This document shows positions 36,820-48,844 of a DNA stretch of 64,000 nt, piece by piece. The DNA lies in contig BSBK01006424.1 in assembly GCA_027943335.1 (NCBI GenBank), positions 687,001-751,000 of the forward strand, given 5' to 3'. The stretch's first letter is position 1. Each line of letters begins with the position of its first letter. The notes under the pieces were generated by a model, which ran no database searches, was not told the DNA's origin, and worked only from the letters and a program-made list of their open reading frames with translations. The position numbers and the translations under genes are program-made. The DNA is from Chamaecyparis obtusa. Its lineage: Eukaryota > Streptophyta > Pinopsida > Cupressales > Cupressaceae.

Positions 36820-37834
36820 TGTATGCACCCTAAAATGGTCACCTAGACTTTGGGCCCCCATTCAACAATTTATCAAATCCCTGAATCAATATTTTAAAAA
36901 ATCAGCATTTTTCAATTATATCAATTTCCTTGATCAAATCCCATTTCTATCATTTTTGATTATATTCTATGGGCTAACCATTTTATCCTAAGTTTTTATT
37001 TATTTAAAAATAATATTTCCTCCCCTTTTATTAAATAAAAAGCCCCCACCTTTTCCTCTTATCCTAAGTTGCACAAATAAAGCATTATTCCTATTTATAA
37101 AAATGAGAAAAGCACTTTTTGTCTTATATGGACACAAAAGTCAACTCTTATTTTCTCATTGGAGGATATTTGTGCACATGGATTGCTCCTCTTTCAAGCT
37201 CCATCGTTGATTAAATCTTTTTCCTCTTAATCTCCATGGTCCATTCTTCCTCATTTCCTATAAAAGAAGAGCTCTCTTCCTCATTTTCATATGCATTTTT
37301 GAATACTAATGTTATACTGCAGGTGTTCTAGGTGACTTTGGAGCTTTTGAAGATTTGGAGCATTCTTGGCTTTTGCATCTACATTCCATTCTTAGTTTCA
37401 TTCATGCATAGTAGCTTCATGTTTATGCTTTTATAGTTTAGATTTCCTTTCAAGCTTCAGAGTAACTCATCTAGTCTAATTAGGAAGGATTTGTAACACT
37501 TGCATCTTTCCTTCCATAGTTTAGCTTGTACTTTCATTTCTATAGCTTAGCTTGCACCTTTCATTACTAGCTTGCATATTCATCTTAATCTAGTTTGCAT
37601 ATGCATTTCATAGTGATTCTTGGGGATATTGGCATTCTTGCCCTTGTCTTCATTTGAATCTCTCATTGTGTGGTTGACTAGCAAGGTCATTAGTTTAATA
37701 GCTCTAGCTGAGAGCAATCAAATAATCTTGCAACTCCATGCATAGAGAGCTCTAGGTCACTTTCTCAAGGTTTCCCATTCATGGAATCTCTTGGATATAA
37801 TGACTTAGAGAAGTGCACCATTTGAGTGTGTACA
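36820..37834 (+). repeat. Tat element 5' LTR
   Basis: TGTATGCACCC start and GTGTGTACA end. A TATA box (CCTATAAAAG) is at 37257-37266. The end lies just before the primer-site-like AGTGCCCACTGTGGGGC. Boundaries were judged from the ends and context only because no partner copy is present. Confidence 0.65.
37257..37266 (+). promoter_or_regulatory. TATA box in Tat 5' LTR
   Basis: CCTATAAAAG about 440 bp into the LTR, a usual place for the LTR promoter. It is followed by a CT-rich stretch where transcription could begin. Confidence 0.65.
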
Positions 37835-37838
37835 TTTT

Positions 37839-37857
37839 TAGTGCCCACTGTGGGGCA
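37839..37857 (+). promoter_or_regulatory. Putative primer binding site of the Tat element
   Basis: TTAGTGCCCACTGTGGGGC, similar to the TTGGCGCCCACCGTGGGGC-type site seen beside the LTR of many plant Tat/Ogre elements. It lies 4-5 bp from the LTR end. Which tRNA primes it is not settled from sequence alone. Confidence 0.55.
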
Positions 37858-38703
37858 GAGCATTATTGTTTTGTCCTTAATTTTCTGCATTTTCGTCAAA
37901 TTTTTCATCAATTTTTAGCTTCATTTTCGGCTCTCAGGTTTTTCAGTCTCAGATTATCATGTGATAGTTTTCCAGTATCGTGTGATAGTTCACGTGTAGT
38001 CGTGCAATACTTTACCAATTAAAGTATTGCCCCATTTGAGACATTATTTCTCACTGTTTGAGGCATTCTGTCACCTGCAGTAAAGCAAAGTATCGCCCAG
38101 AAATATATTATCACCCTAGTATACTATAAAGTGTCACGCAATATTTTTAGTGACTGTACTATCACCTGTACCTAGTAGTGAGTTGTTTCTTGGTTCTTTC
38201 TTGCCAAATTTGGAACTAGTTAGCTTGCTGTTTTAGTTTGTTGTGATTAGATAGATTTAATTTGCAGATTTCATTTGGATTTTGGTTTTTCTAACCTTGT
38301 GGGGCTAACAATTTGTGCTTGTAGGTGCTCTCATTGCTTGATCATTTTCTTAAAAGAATGCATGTCAAAGCTTCAAATGCACAAGGGCTACTAATGGTTT
38401 TTGTATGGCTGCCCAAAGCATAAAAACCCAATCAAGTGCTTGTTGTTTATTTCATTTTCAAAGTGTGACAATTACTAGTTGTTTCATTTCATAGGAACAT
38501 AATATCTTGTTGTAGGAATTCTTGGGTGGTAGGAGAAGTATGCTCTTCACCCTTGAGGTGAACTAGAAAATCTTGACCCATCTTTGGATTTTGAAATCAA
38601 GAGGGTAATTGAACATTTGCTTGGTGTGTTTGGGAGAAAACTTTGAGATAGCGGAATATGCTCTTCACCCTTGTGGTGAAACAATATCCTTGAATCTCAT
38701 AAG
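37858..38703 (+). promoter_or_regulatory. Tat leader, first part, with AGTATCRC motifs
   Basis: Non-coding. 37958-38165 carries about eight copies of a loose motif AGTATCRC/TATCRYGTGATAG (for example TATCGTGTGATAG, AGTATCGCCC, ACTATCACC). A pair of GTATGCTCTTCACCCTTG-like words about 120 bp apart occurs at 38539 and 38656. Element 2 inserted after ATAAG at 38699-38703. Confidence 0.55.
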
Positions 38704-39906
38704 TGTAGATCTCTATAATTTTGTTGACTATTAGTATCTTACACTTAGTCATATATCTAGGCAATAATGGTCGGTCATCATTTTGACCAAGTCATTCTGT
38801 AAAGGCCGAGTTTTGTATTGTATACTTACCGAGCAGTAGTACTGCCGAGTAAAGTTATGGTCACATTATGTTTGTAATATGCTGAGTTACATATATTAAT
38901 GATTACTGAGTGATAGAGAAGTTCAACCGATGTTGAGTACAACTGATGCCGAGTGCTAGGATTAACTTTTGCCGAGTTCTCCAGAATTGGCATACAAGTC
39001 TGGAATGACACAATGATCGAGGTAAACCATTTTTGGTGATAATAATGTTTTGTATTGAGGTAATTACAGAGGTGATTATGCATCCATATTTTTATCATTA
39101 ATCCCTATGTAAACCCTAGAGCCAATCAGAAAATTGTATTGTTTAGGTGGCAATAGCAAAATATCTGAACCATAGATCTTGTAACGGTAAAACATTTTTA
39201 TTACTATATAAGGGAAAGATATAGATCAGAGGTGTGTGAATAAAAAAAGGAGACATTGAGATTGAATGAATCCTATGAGTATGAGGAAATGATCAAGAGA
39301 AGTATTCAGACAAAGTTTAGTGACCGAGAAAAGTAGTGAAAGGACATAATCAAGAAAGATTAGATAGAAGAGATCACAATCATACAGAAAAGAGAAGATC
39401 TATAATCAGCATATTAGTGCAAAATGAAAGATCAGATACTGAGACATACTGACTAGTGTATCAGGGTAAATCTCTTAACTGAGTAGTCTTAGCAGACTTT
39501 TGTAAATCTCTTTACTGAGTGCTTACTTTATTGTAAGTTTGTAAATCCTTTAACAAGGTAGACTGTATAAGTCTCTTAGCTTTTAACAAAGTAGACCTCT
39601 CATAGGGTAGATCATGTTTTGATCACAATTTGTAGCCCTACTAGGAAAACTTTATTATCTACAGTAGTGAAGATTTGTGGGTGTCATCCCCACCCCAGTT
39701 TTTCCTTTCAAGGGTTTCTGGGTTACCAAAATCTATTGTGTTATGTGTGATTTCATGTATGCTACTTAACAAAGTATGTTACTTAGATTGTTCAAGTTTT
39801 TCTCAAATGATACATAAAGTTCTAACAGATTAAAAGATAGAAGTCAGTAATTTATGATTCACCCCCCCCCCCTCTTAGTACTACTTTCCCATTTACATTT
39901 CCAACA
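38704..39906 (+). repeat. Element 2 5' LTR
   Basis: 1,203 bp, TGTAGATCTC...TTTCCAACA. U3 has ACCGAG/GCCGAG/GCTGAG motifs at 38827-38990. TATA box CTATATAAGG at 39204-39213. U5 ends with a C-run (39864-39875) and TTCCAACA, shared in form with element 1. Differs from the 3' LTR by point changes and one indel of about 20 bp near 38885. Confidence 0.93.
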
Positions 39907-39908
39907 AT

Positions 39909-39920
39909 TGGTATCAGAGC
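39909..39920 (+). promoter_or_regulatory. Primer binding site of element 2
   Basis: TGGTATCAGAGC, perfect initiator tRNA-Met site, two bases after the LTR end. Confidence 0.95.
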
Positions 39921-39969
39921 ACAAGGTTTTTCATAGGGAAGTCTAACCACTTGAGAAAAGATCTTAAAG

Positions 39970-41316
39970 ATGGAAGTTTACAAACTAGAAAAAGTCATAG
40001 AGAATCAAAAGATTGAAGTTCAACTAGCATTACAATAGATGGAAGCAACCAAAGGGGAACTGAAGAAATCTTTGAGCAAAAGAAGAGAAATTTCTATTCA
40101 ACAAAGTGAGACACAGTACAAGGAAGAAGACATCACTGGACTATTTGATACTAGTATTTCTATAGAAAATGATTAAGCTATGAAAGAACTAATGGAGAAA
40201 AATACCACACTGAATGATGAAATTAGGACTCTAAAGAGAGAGCAGGAAATTCAATCTGTCAGACTCTGTGAAGTAGTGGAGCAGAAAAAGAAAGTTGAAG
40301 ATGATAAGGCAATGGATGAAGAAGACAAAAGACAAATGGCAATAAGGCTAGATGAAAGAACTAGTGACATGCAAAGGTTGACTAATAATCAACTAGATAT
40401 GGTAAATCAACTATTACTAGCCAACCAAGAATTGGGTAGGAAAGACTTGGAGAACAATCAACTAAAATATGAAAATAATCAACTAAAACATGAGTTGAGA
40501 ATTGAGAAAGAAATCAATGAAAGGATGAACAAACCTAATGAAGCTGCAAAATATTTTGAAGAATTGTTAAGGTCACCTAGGAGATCTAGTGATAGATCTA
40601 GACTTGGACTGAATGAACACTCATCTACTGAAGAAGGAGAGTCATCAAAGAATGGAGAACAAAAGATTGCTAAACCAAAGAATAAAAAGCCCACATGTCA
40701 TTACTGTGGGAAGCCAGGACATACAACCAACATATGTAGAAGCAAACATGGTAAGTCTGATTCTAAACCTAAGTTTAATGGACATTGTTTTAACTACAAG
40801 AAGCATGGACATCAAGCACATGAATGTAGATCCAAAGCTAGCAATTCATCCACCTCACCCAAGTTTCAAGGAAGTTGTTTCAATTGTCAGAAATATGGAC
40901 ATAAAGCATTTGAATGTAGATCTAGACCAAGGTGGTCACCAAATGAGCAAGCAAAACTAGTCACCAAGCGCAATAGTTACAATTGGGACTATAACACATG
41001 GTACAATTGCCATTATTGTGGTAAGTATGGACATATTGGAGAAAATTGCATGAAGACTCATTTTAGAGGCAAATCTAAAATTTGGATGAATGGAAGCATG
41101 GTCTGTTATAAATGTAATAAGGTCGGTCACTTAAAGAGAGATTGTAGATCAACTATGCCGAGCAATGTTAACAACTGGAATGAGGATATCTATGAAAAAA
41201 TGAGGAACCAAATGGAAAAGACATGGAGGAAGAAAGAAGAAGGAACAACAAGTGAAGCAAGCACATCTAAGGTCACCCAATTTGATGGATCAGGTGATCA
41301 CACTTCTTCCAACTAA
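39970..41316 (+). pseudogene. Element 2 Gag: coiled coil plus five CCHC zinc knuckles
   Basis: ATG at 39970 (MEVYKLEKVIENQK), matching the start of element 1 Gag. Two in-frame stops (40036 region and 40174) precede the long open part from 40180. Residues up to about 220 are a Lys/Glu/Asn-rich coiled coil. Five knuckles follow between about 40696 and 41150: CHYCGKPGHTTNIC, CFNYKKHGHQAHEC (second Cys is Tyr), CFNCQKYGHKAFEC, CHYCGKYGHIGENC and CYKCNKVGHLKRDC. It ends DGSGDHTSSN. The NWDYNTWYNCHYCG-type block just before knuckle four is shared with element 1. No frameshift. Likely role: binding and packaging of element RNA. Confidence 0.9.
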
Positions 41317-41862
41317 GCATGAAAGGTATGTCTGAAACTGATTCTTGCAAAGCCTTACTTTACATCAGTTCCTAACATAGAATCGAGAGAAAGTCCATAT
41401 CTGCATAGATTAAGATGCATTAGGACATATCTAAGCAAAATATAAAATTTCATTTTGATGCCGAGCATCAGTGTCATGACCGAGCTAACAAAGCTTGCCG
41501 AGCACTTGTTATTGCCGAAATGCTATGCCAAGCTATATCGCAATGATTACATCGATCGAGCTTGTGTTTAACTGAGTTTAACATGAGTAATGCCAAGATA
41601 ATTGTATTTCACCTAAAATATGTACAGAGCATTTATGAGGCCCTAATTTTTTTTTTAGATTCTATAAAGCGGAAAGTTGTCGTTAATTTCATTTCACTAG
41701 GCTATTCAAGATTTTAGAGCAATTCAGAATTTGTGCAACCAGATCAAGCAAAGCGATTCCAAATCTTCTCAGCGTCCCATCAAAAAAATTCATCTATAGG
41801 GTTAATTGACAAAAAGGTACCCTACCGAGCAATTATTTTCTTTGCTAAAATTACAGTTTGAA
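41317..41862 (+). promoter_or_regulatory. gag-ORF2 spacer of element 2 with CCGAG cluster and TATA-like box
   Basis: 41459-41600 holds GCCGAGC, ACCGAGC, GCCGAGC, GCCGAAA, GCCAAGC, ATCGAGC and ACTGAGT in about 140 bp, all on the sense strand. TCTATAAAGC at 41661-41670 follows, then the ORF2 ATG at 41863. The same order occurs in the element 1 spacer. No coding frame crosses this stretch. Confidence 0.5.
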
Positions 41863-44800
41863 ATGGCATTGTCTTCTTCCGCACCAATCAAGAAATAGGG
41901 AATGGAAGTTTTCAATGTACAACTTGTAAGGAATGAAGTTTGCAAACCGAGGGTAATCAAGGCAATATCCAAACCTGCAATCAAAGGAGATTTGAACGGA
42001 GCCCTATCTTTGATTTCAGAAAATGTGTTAATGATGAACGACGTTAGGTCTTGCTATATGTGTAAAATTGGAGAAATCAATGACTATGAGATTAGGGAAG
42101 CATATGACAAATTTTGTGTCAACGGAGTGCTGAAGCCGGAGCATAAGGTTGTTGCCGACCAAGGGTTAGTACATGCCCTAAATTTCCCACAAAATTTTAA
42201 GGTAGAATGGATAAAGATCATGTTGGGTTGAGTGCACGACATGCAATTATGGTTGGAAGATGGACCGGTGAAGATTATGAAGGAAATGATATATGATGTC
42301 ACTGGTTACCCTACCATTGACAAAAAGAGAATGATGAAATGTGCAGGAAAAGAGGATATTCAAGCGAACACACAGGTAGTCTGGAACAAATGTGGAATGA
42401 AAATTTCCACCATCACTGATCCAGAAATTGGCTTTGCTGTTAGAGTTATCTCGCATGAGTTTTACCAATCCAATCGGTTGGACAACATCCCCTATATGGC
42501 AATGGACCAAGCTTGGAAGATAATAAAGAAAGGGCATACATATGATCTTGCTAAGCTCTAGCTGACTCAACTTGCTGAGAACTTGAACTCTATCAGGACA
42601 ACAAAGATCTCTATGTGTAAGTTTGGTTCCTTGCTGATCTGTATATTCTTTTATGTTAAAAAGTGTTTTCCTACACATGGTGATGTGAAATGGGATAAGA
42701 AGAAACCCATTAATATTTAGATAGATGATTTCATAAATGAGATTGGTGATGATTTTGAAGGGATCATGGACAATTATTTCATTGAGTTTAAGAAGAAGAT
42801 GAGGAATAGGACTAGAGTCCCTGTGTCTCTGATTGAGAAGTATAGTAAAGACATATGTTTTCTAGTAGACATAGACTTTACCTATGCACAGGCAGTCCTA
42901 CCTAGGGTTTTATGGTTGATGCCACTACCCTATGAACTCAATATTGATGAAGCTATTGCTGCAATCACAGCCCTCCTAGCTGAGGAAATTGATAACAAGG
43001 CTCCTTAATTTGGTACATTTGAAGAGGCCAAATCCAAGATCTCTTTGGGATTATTGGCTGCAACCACTGAGAGAAGAAGAAAGAAAATAGTAAAGAATCT
43101 AGAAGAATATGTTAAAGAATCTAGCAATGATGCACCACTAGAGTTAACCCAAGGGTTAGGAGAAGATGAGAAGAGTGCAACAAGTGGTAGTGAGACAAAA
43201 GAAGAAGAAGAGAAGAAACCAATAATTGTCGAGTCCCCACCTAAAAGAAGGGTGTTGAAATGCAAAGTGTCTGAGACACCATCACTTAGACCTCAGCCAA
43301 GAAGGACTACTACTAAGACTCCTAAGATGCCTCCTACATTTGCAACGTGAAAATCTACTCAATCCAAGATAGTGCCGACCAAGTTTATGAAGAAGCTGAG
43401 AAGAAAACTTGTTCTAATAGAAGATGATGAAGAAACAAAAAGTGATGAAGAAATAAAGGGGAAGGCAACACAATAAGGTTCACATCAACTCACTATTGAT
43501 GAATTATGTAGTAAGATTACTAGCACAGCTGCAGTTGATGAAGTGAAGAGATTAAAGTTTGGACCGCTAAGTATTGGAGATAAAGAAAAAGTTGAGGATG
43601 CTATTCTTGAAATGTTATGCACTTTCAAGATGTTGCCAATTGAAATTGAAAATAAGATTCCAAAGGAATTGTGCAACAGAGTCGCACAAAAGTGGGAGTA
43701 TGCTTTACAAACCAAGAAGGAAATAAGAGAGAGTACATTAGCACAAGTTGAATCCACTCTCACTCTTGCAAATATCAAAAAAATAAATAATGAATACAGA
43801 GGCAAGTTTGATCCTAAAATTAGAGCCTATCTTATCCTTCAACACAAGATTGAAGATGTTGTTCAAGAAAGTTTGAAAATTTGGAAGGTAGTGTTTGGTT
43901 TGTTACCTGCCCCGATAGAAGACAAGGATGAAGGAAAGACTGAAAGTTCAATTGCAAACACTTCAACAGTCATTGAACCTAACAACAAGAAAAATATAAT
44001 GGAGACTGATACTCCTAAGGAAGTGAAATCACAAGATACTTTTTAGGTTCATATTGTTGATATGCCGAAGGAGAGCCCCATTAAGACCTTGTTCTTAATT
44101 GATGATGATTTAAAGAACACAACAGCAACTGGAACACCCCTGCCAGGTAGTAACACTGTACTATTGCAAGTCAAGGATTATCCCACCATCATGAGCACAC
44201 AATCTGCCATTGATAATCCTCCTATACTTGAAATTGCTACTATTGATGAGTTAGTCAGTACAAGTCTTATCGAGGAATCAATCCAGTCGATACCATTAAC
44301 TCACTCTACCGAAGAAGAAGTTAAAGCAGAAGATAAAATTCAGAGTCTTTCTAAGGAAGAACACAACGTAGATGCAAATGCAATAAAATTAGATGAACAA
44401 GCTATTCGACCTCATGCCAAGGAAAAGGAGAAAGAAGAAGGAAACAATAGAGGAAAATTCATTGAAGAACAAGCGTCAAAGGAACAAGAGGCCATCAAAG
44501 CTCTTGTACAGCTGCCGAGTGGAAGCACCCCATTGAGTGCACCAAAGGAAAAAGATGAGGTAACAATTGATGAAGAAATTGTTATTCCTAAATGGGATAC
44601 TGATAACCTTACTTTCAAGCAGCTATAGATAATGAAAGATTTTTTGACAAGGAAAAGTAGACAAGCAGAACTCCGAAGGGAGCATCAACAAAAATAGGTT
44701 CTTCATGAAATTAAGGACATATTTAATGAAGTATATGACTTTTCAAATGTACATAGTTTCGCTCCTATATTAGAACAACTTGTCCACATTGTTCAGAAAG

Positions 44801-45480
44801 TCAATAATGAAGTTACTTGTGCCAGTGATAAGCTATTTGAATGGTCTGAACATAGATTTGAAACAAAAATACTGGATAAGATATCTACCGAGATCGCAGT
44901 TAAACAAGTTGAGTTGTCAACTTTGGTAAAAGAGACCAAGCAATTAGTTGTGGACGGACAATCTTTACTGGCCAAGCTATGCAATGTTGAACTATTCACA
45001 TAAGAGACCCAATGCTTGCTTGAGACTCTCAAGCAATAAATCCAAGCTACAAGTCAGTCCCTGACTTTGGATGCCAGCGCCAGTGCTGGGCATTATGTTA
45101 AGGTAATGCAGACATGGGGTAAGTTAGCTGAGCTAATGGAAAATGATGGAAAGATTCATTCTCACCTACTCTCTATTCAAACTATTCTTACACCACATGT
45201 GGAGGCTATATAGAGAAAGTTAGCTAAGGCTAACACATTGATCCAGAGTGATTCACATTTGTCTATAGCTGAAGGTCTCATCAGTCTAGCTGCTGATTTA
45301 GAAGTACAAACTAAAGTATTAAATCTTGCTTCAACTGCATCGACAGATGCATTATACATGATCATGGTGCTACACAGACCTTTTTGGAGAAAATTTGTAA
45401 CTTACCTACTGATGAAGAAATTAGTCATGTCAAAAACAAGGGGGAATTATCATGACACAAGTGTGAATAGGGATAGGTAA
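41863..45480 (+). pseudogene. Element 2 ORF2: large protein of unknown family
   Basis: All major open pieces (41902, 42232, 42766, 43045, 43543, 44062, 45238 starts) lie in one frame, giving 1,206 codons from the ATG at 41863 (MALSSSAPIKK*) with about eight to ten stops and no frameshift. The N-terminal half aligns with element 1 ORF2 (GVLKPEHK, QGLVHALNFPQNF, ISTITDPEIGFAVRVISHE, DICFLVDIDFTYAQAV, PLPYELNIDEA, FGTFEEAK). The middle is Glu/Lys-rich. 43543-44046 is a further moderately conserved helical block. The C-terminal part is helical and Glu/Thr/Ser-rich. No catalytic motif of known retroelement enzymes. I do not recognise the family. A structural or regulatory protein of the element, or a domesticated host domain, are both possible. 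Confidence 0.8.
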
Positions 45481-45591
45481 CACAATTTTGAATATGTATA
45501 TATATCTTAGGGGGCGTATTAGGCTAATACAAACATATTTTTGTAATTGTATATACGAATGTCATGACAAAGTGTTTTTGCCACTAATGTC

Positions 45592-45603
45592 AAAGGGGGA
45601 GAT
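45592..45603 (+). promoter_or_regulatory. Polypurine tract of element 2
   Basis: AAAGGGGGAGAT directly before the 3' LTR start TGTAGATC. It is preceded by TTTTTGCCACTAATGTC, which matches the same position in element 1. Confidence 0.92.
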
Positions 45604-46821
45604 TGTAGATCTCTATAATTTTGTTGACTATTAGTGTCTTACACTTAGTCATATATCTAGGTAATAATGGTTGGTCATCACTGCGATCGAGTCATTCTGT
45701 AAAGGTCAAGTTTTGTATTGTATACTTACCGAGCAGTAGTACTGCTGAGTAAAGTTATGGTCACATTATGTTTGTAATATACTGAGTGCATAACCAATGC
45801 CAAGTTACATATATCAATGATTACCAAGTGACAAAGAAGTTCAACCAATGCTGAGTACAGTTGATGCCGAGTGCTAGGATTAACTTTTGCCGAGTTCTCC
45901 AAAATTGGCATACAAGTTTGGAATGGCACAATGATCAAGGTAAACCATTTTTGGTGATAATAATGTTTTGTATTGAGGTAATTACAGAGGTGATTACACA
46001 TCCATATTGTTATCATTGATCCCTATGTAAACCCTATAGCAAATCAAAAAATTGTATAGTTTAGGCGGCAATAGCAAAATATCTGAACCGTAGATCTTGT
46101 AATGGTAAAACATTTTTATTACTATATAAGGGAAAGATCTAGATCAGAGGTGTGTGAATAAAAAAAGAAGACATTGAGATCAAATGAATACTATGAGTAT
46201 GAGGAAATGATAAGGAGAAGTATTCAGACAAATTTTAGTGACCGAGCAAAGCAGTGAAAGGACAAAATCAAGAAAGATCAGATAGAAGAGATGACAATCA
46301 TACAGAAAAGAGAAGATCTGTAATTAGCATATCAATGCAAACTGAAAGATCAGATACTGAGACATTCTAACCAGTGTATCAGGGTAAATCTCTTAACTGA
46401 GTAGTCTTAGCAGACTTTTGTAAATCTCTTTACCGAGTGCTTACTTTATTGTAAGTTTGTAAATCCTTTAACAAGGTAGACTATATAAGTCTCTTAGCTT
46501 TTAACAGAGCAGACCTCTCATAGGGTAGTTCATGTTTTGATCACAATTTGTAGCCCTAATAGGAAAACTTTATTATCTACAGTAGTGAAGATTTGTGGGT
46601 GTCATCCCCACCCTAGTTTTACCTTTCAAGGGTTTCTGGGTTACCAAAATCTATTGTGTTATGTGTGATTTCATGTATGCTGCTTAACAAAGTATGTTAC
46701 TTAGATTGTTCAAGTTTTGCTCAAATGATACATAAAGTTCTAATAGATTAAAAGATAGAAGTCAGTAATTTTTGATTCACCCCCCCCTCTCAGTACTACT
46801 TTCCCATTTACATTTCCAACA
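45604..46821 (+). repeat. Element 2 3' LTR
   Basis: 1,218 bp, partner of 38704-39906. TATA box at about 46122-46131, end TTTCCAACA, followed by target duplication ATAAG. Confidence 0.93.
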
Positions 46822-48844
46822 ATAAGTTGATCCATTCTTTGTTTAGATCTTTAAAATCCTTTAGCAGGCTTGCTCTTGAGCAATCAAGAGGAACGACCCA
46901 AGTGGGGACAAGCCTTTTGCTGGCTATTCCAACCCACTATAAACTCAAGGCTATCAAGGACACAAAACCTTGGTAGATGTAGTACTTGTCTTCACTTGAT
47001 GTGAGTACTTGTGGGATTGTGACAATGAGGAAAATGTTGAGCAAGAATGCTTAAGGTAATCTTGTGGCCGCGAGGTCCATTACTTGCCATGAGGTAAGGA
47101 GTCCCTTTGGGGAACAAGAGGGGTATTATGAACAGAAGCCCTTATTAAGAACCATAGATAGAGGCCACCCTATTTTGTTGCTTAGCTTCTTGGTGCAAGG
47201 ATTGATCCAAGTGGAATAACTTGGATCACCCCAAGATTACTCACCATCTGTGTTCCTTTGGTTGTTTCATTGGCACTTCCATGACAAATCCAATATCTAT
47301 TGTGGGTAACCACTTTGTGTGAGGCAATGGGACATCAAGTGTGGGCCAAGTTGTTAAGTATTGAGCCATTGTCCTTTTAGGCTAAAAAGTGCTTGAAGTG
47401 TTCTCGTTGTGATATACCCATGTAAACATTCTTGCATATTATTTTGCCGCTTAGCTTCTTGGTGCAAGGATTGATCCAAGTGGAATAACTTGGATCACCC
47501 CAAGATTACTCACCATCTGTGTTCCTTTGGTTGTGTCATTGGCACTTCCATGACAAAGCCAATATCTATTGTGGATAACCACTTTGTGTGAGGCAATGGG
47601 ACATTAAGTGTGGGCCAAGTTGTTAAGTATTGAGCCATTGTCCTTTTAGGCTAAAAAGTGCTTGAAGTGTTCTCGTTGTGATATACTCGTGTAAATGTTC
47701 TTGCATATTCAACATCTCGGTAGTGCTCATAGAAGTTTTTCAATTTTGATATCACAATTGCTTGTCTTGGAAAGGTTTCTTTTGCCCTTGTTTCAAGTGT
47801 TTGAAGACATGTTTGATCACCTACTATTTGCAAACCTATCAATTTACTACTATCACTATGATTGAGATCGAAAAAACCAACCCTCAAACTAAAATTTGGA
47901 CCAAATTGCCTTAACAACTAAGATTTTGACACTCATTGGTCAAGAATCATATGACACTGGAACAGTATCACTCTTTGTCTTGGAAAATATTGCACGATAG
48001 TTCACCCCTGGAAAACTATCACCCCGCTTGCCTAGAAAGTATCATCCGGGCTGCCTAGAAAGTATCACCTTGCTTAACGTGAAGTATCACCTGGTCTGAA
48101 ATTGTCACCCTGTTAGCCTAGAAACTATCACCCAAAATCTTTTTGTTGTTTGCTTAATTCATGCAATTTGTAGTCTTCTCTTAGTTGACCAAATTTTAGT
48201 GAGTTTCATACCCTGCAACTAAAAGCTTGTTTTTACCTCATGTTTTTGGCTCTAGACATCTTGAGTTAGTAATCTTCAACTTCACCAAACATTTTTCTTG
48301 TCTTTGGTAAGTTAGGAACCATCCTTGTTGACAAGGTTCACCTTTAGATTCTTTGATTGCACACTTGGAGAGTTTGAGTACTCTTTTGTCCAAATCCACT
48401 TTCATATAAATTCAATTTCAATATATTTTGGTTAAATCATCCTCCTAATCCATATGTGCTAGGATATTGGAATCCTTTTTGTTATGCACCATTGTGGCAG
48501 TGTTGATTTATACCTTTTGTTAGCTTTCTATCTCACCATATCTCTTTTTGGACAATTGAATATTTTCACTATCATAAGTTTGACAATTAGTGATTCATAA
48601 GGTTATCTTCTCACTAAGGGTCTTTTCTTTCATGCTGGTTACAACAAGATACCAGATTGGCCAAGGAAAACAACCTCAAGTAGTTTTTGAACAATTACCT
48701 TTAGTCCAAACTCATCAAAGGTGAAAGGGGAAGGAACCCATCTTCGATCAATATCCTAGGAGTGCTTCAAAGGTTTGGTTTGAGCCTAAGAGTAGCCTTA
48801 GTCAGCTAAGTACTTCTTTACCATCCCCTCAATCAAATATGGAC
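46822..48844 (+). other. Tat leader, second part
   Basis: Non-coding leader continuing from 38703. It contains a 269-bp tandem duplication (47172-47709) and a second AGTATCAC motif array at about 47950-48130 with spacing of roughly 17-24 bp (AACTATCACCCCG, AGTATCATCCGG, AGTATCACCTTG, AGTATCACCTGG, ATTGTCACCCTG, AACTATCACCC). No gene is seen. Confidence 0.65.
47172..47709 (+). repeat. 269-bp tandem duplication in Tat leader
   Basis: Units 47172-47440 and 47441-47709 both begin ATTTTG(T/C)(T/C)GCTTAGC and end CTTGCATATT. About ten differences between them, so the duplication is fairly recent relative to the stop-riddled coding region. Confidence 0.93.

Larger units (their letters stand above)
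38704..46821 (+). mobile_element. Element 2: complete non-autonomous LTR retrotransposon with two genes, no pol
   Basis: 8,118 bp with LTRs 38704-39906 and 45604-46821 and a perfect target duplication ATAAG (38699-38703 and 46822-46826). Primer site and polypurine tract are both clear. The interior codes the same two proteins as element 1, diverged in sequence but collinear. No protease, RT, RNase H or integrase motif. It inserted into the leader of the Tat element and is therefore younger than it. Confidence 0.95.

Noticed and set aside
42247..42678. 143-residue minus-strand frame over element 2 ORF2
   Set aside because: Antisense shadow; the plus frame is the one conserved in element 1.
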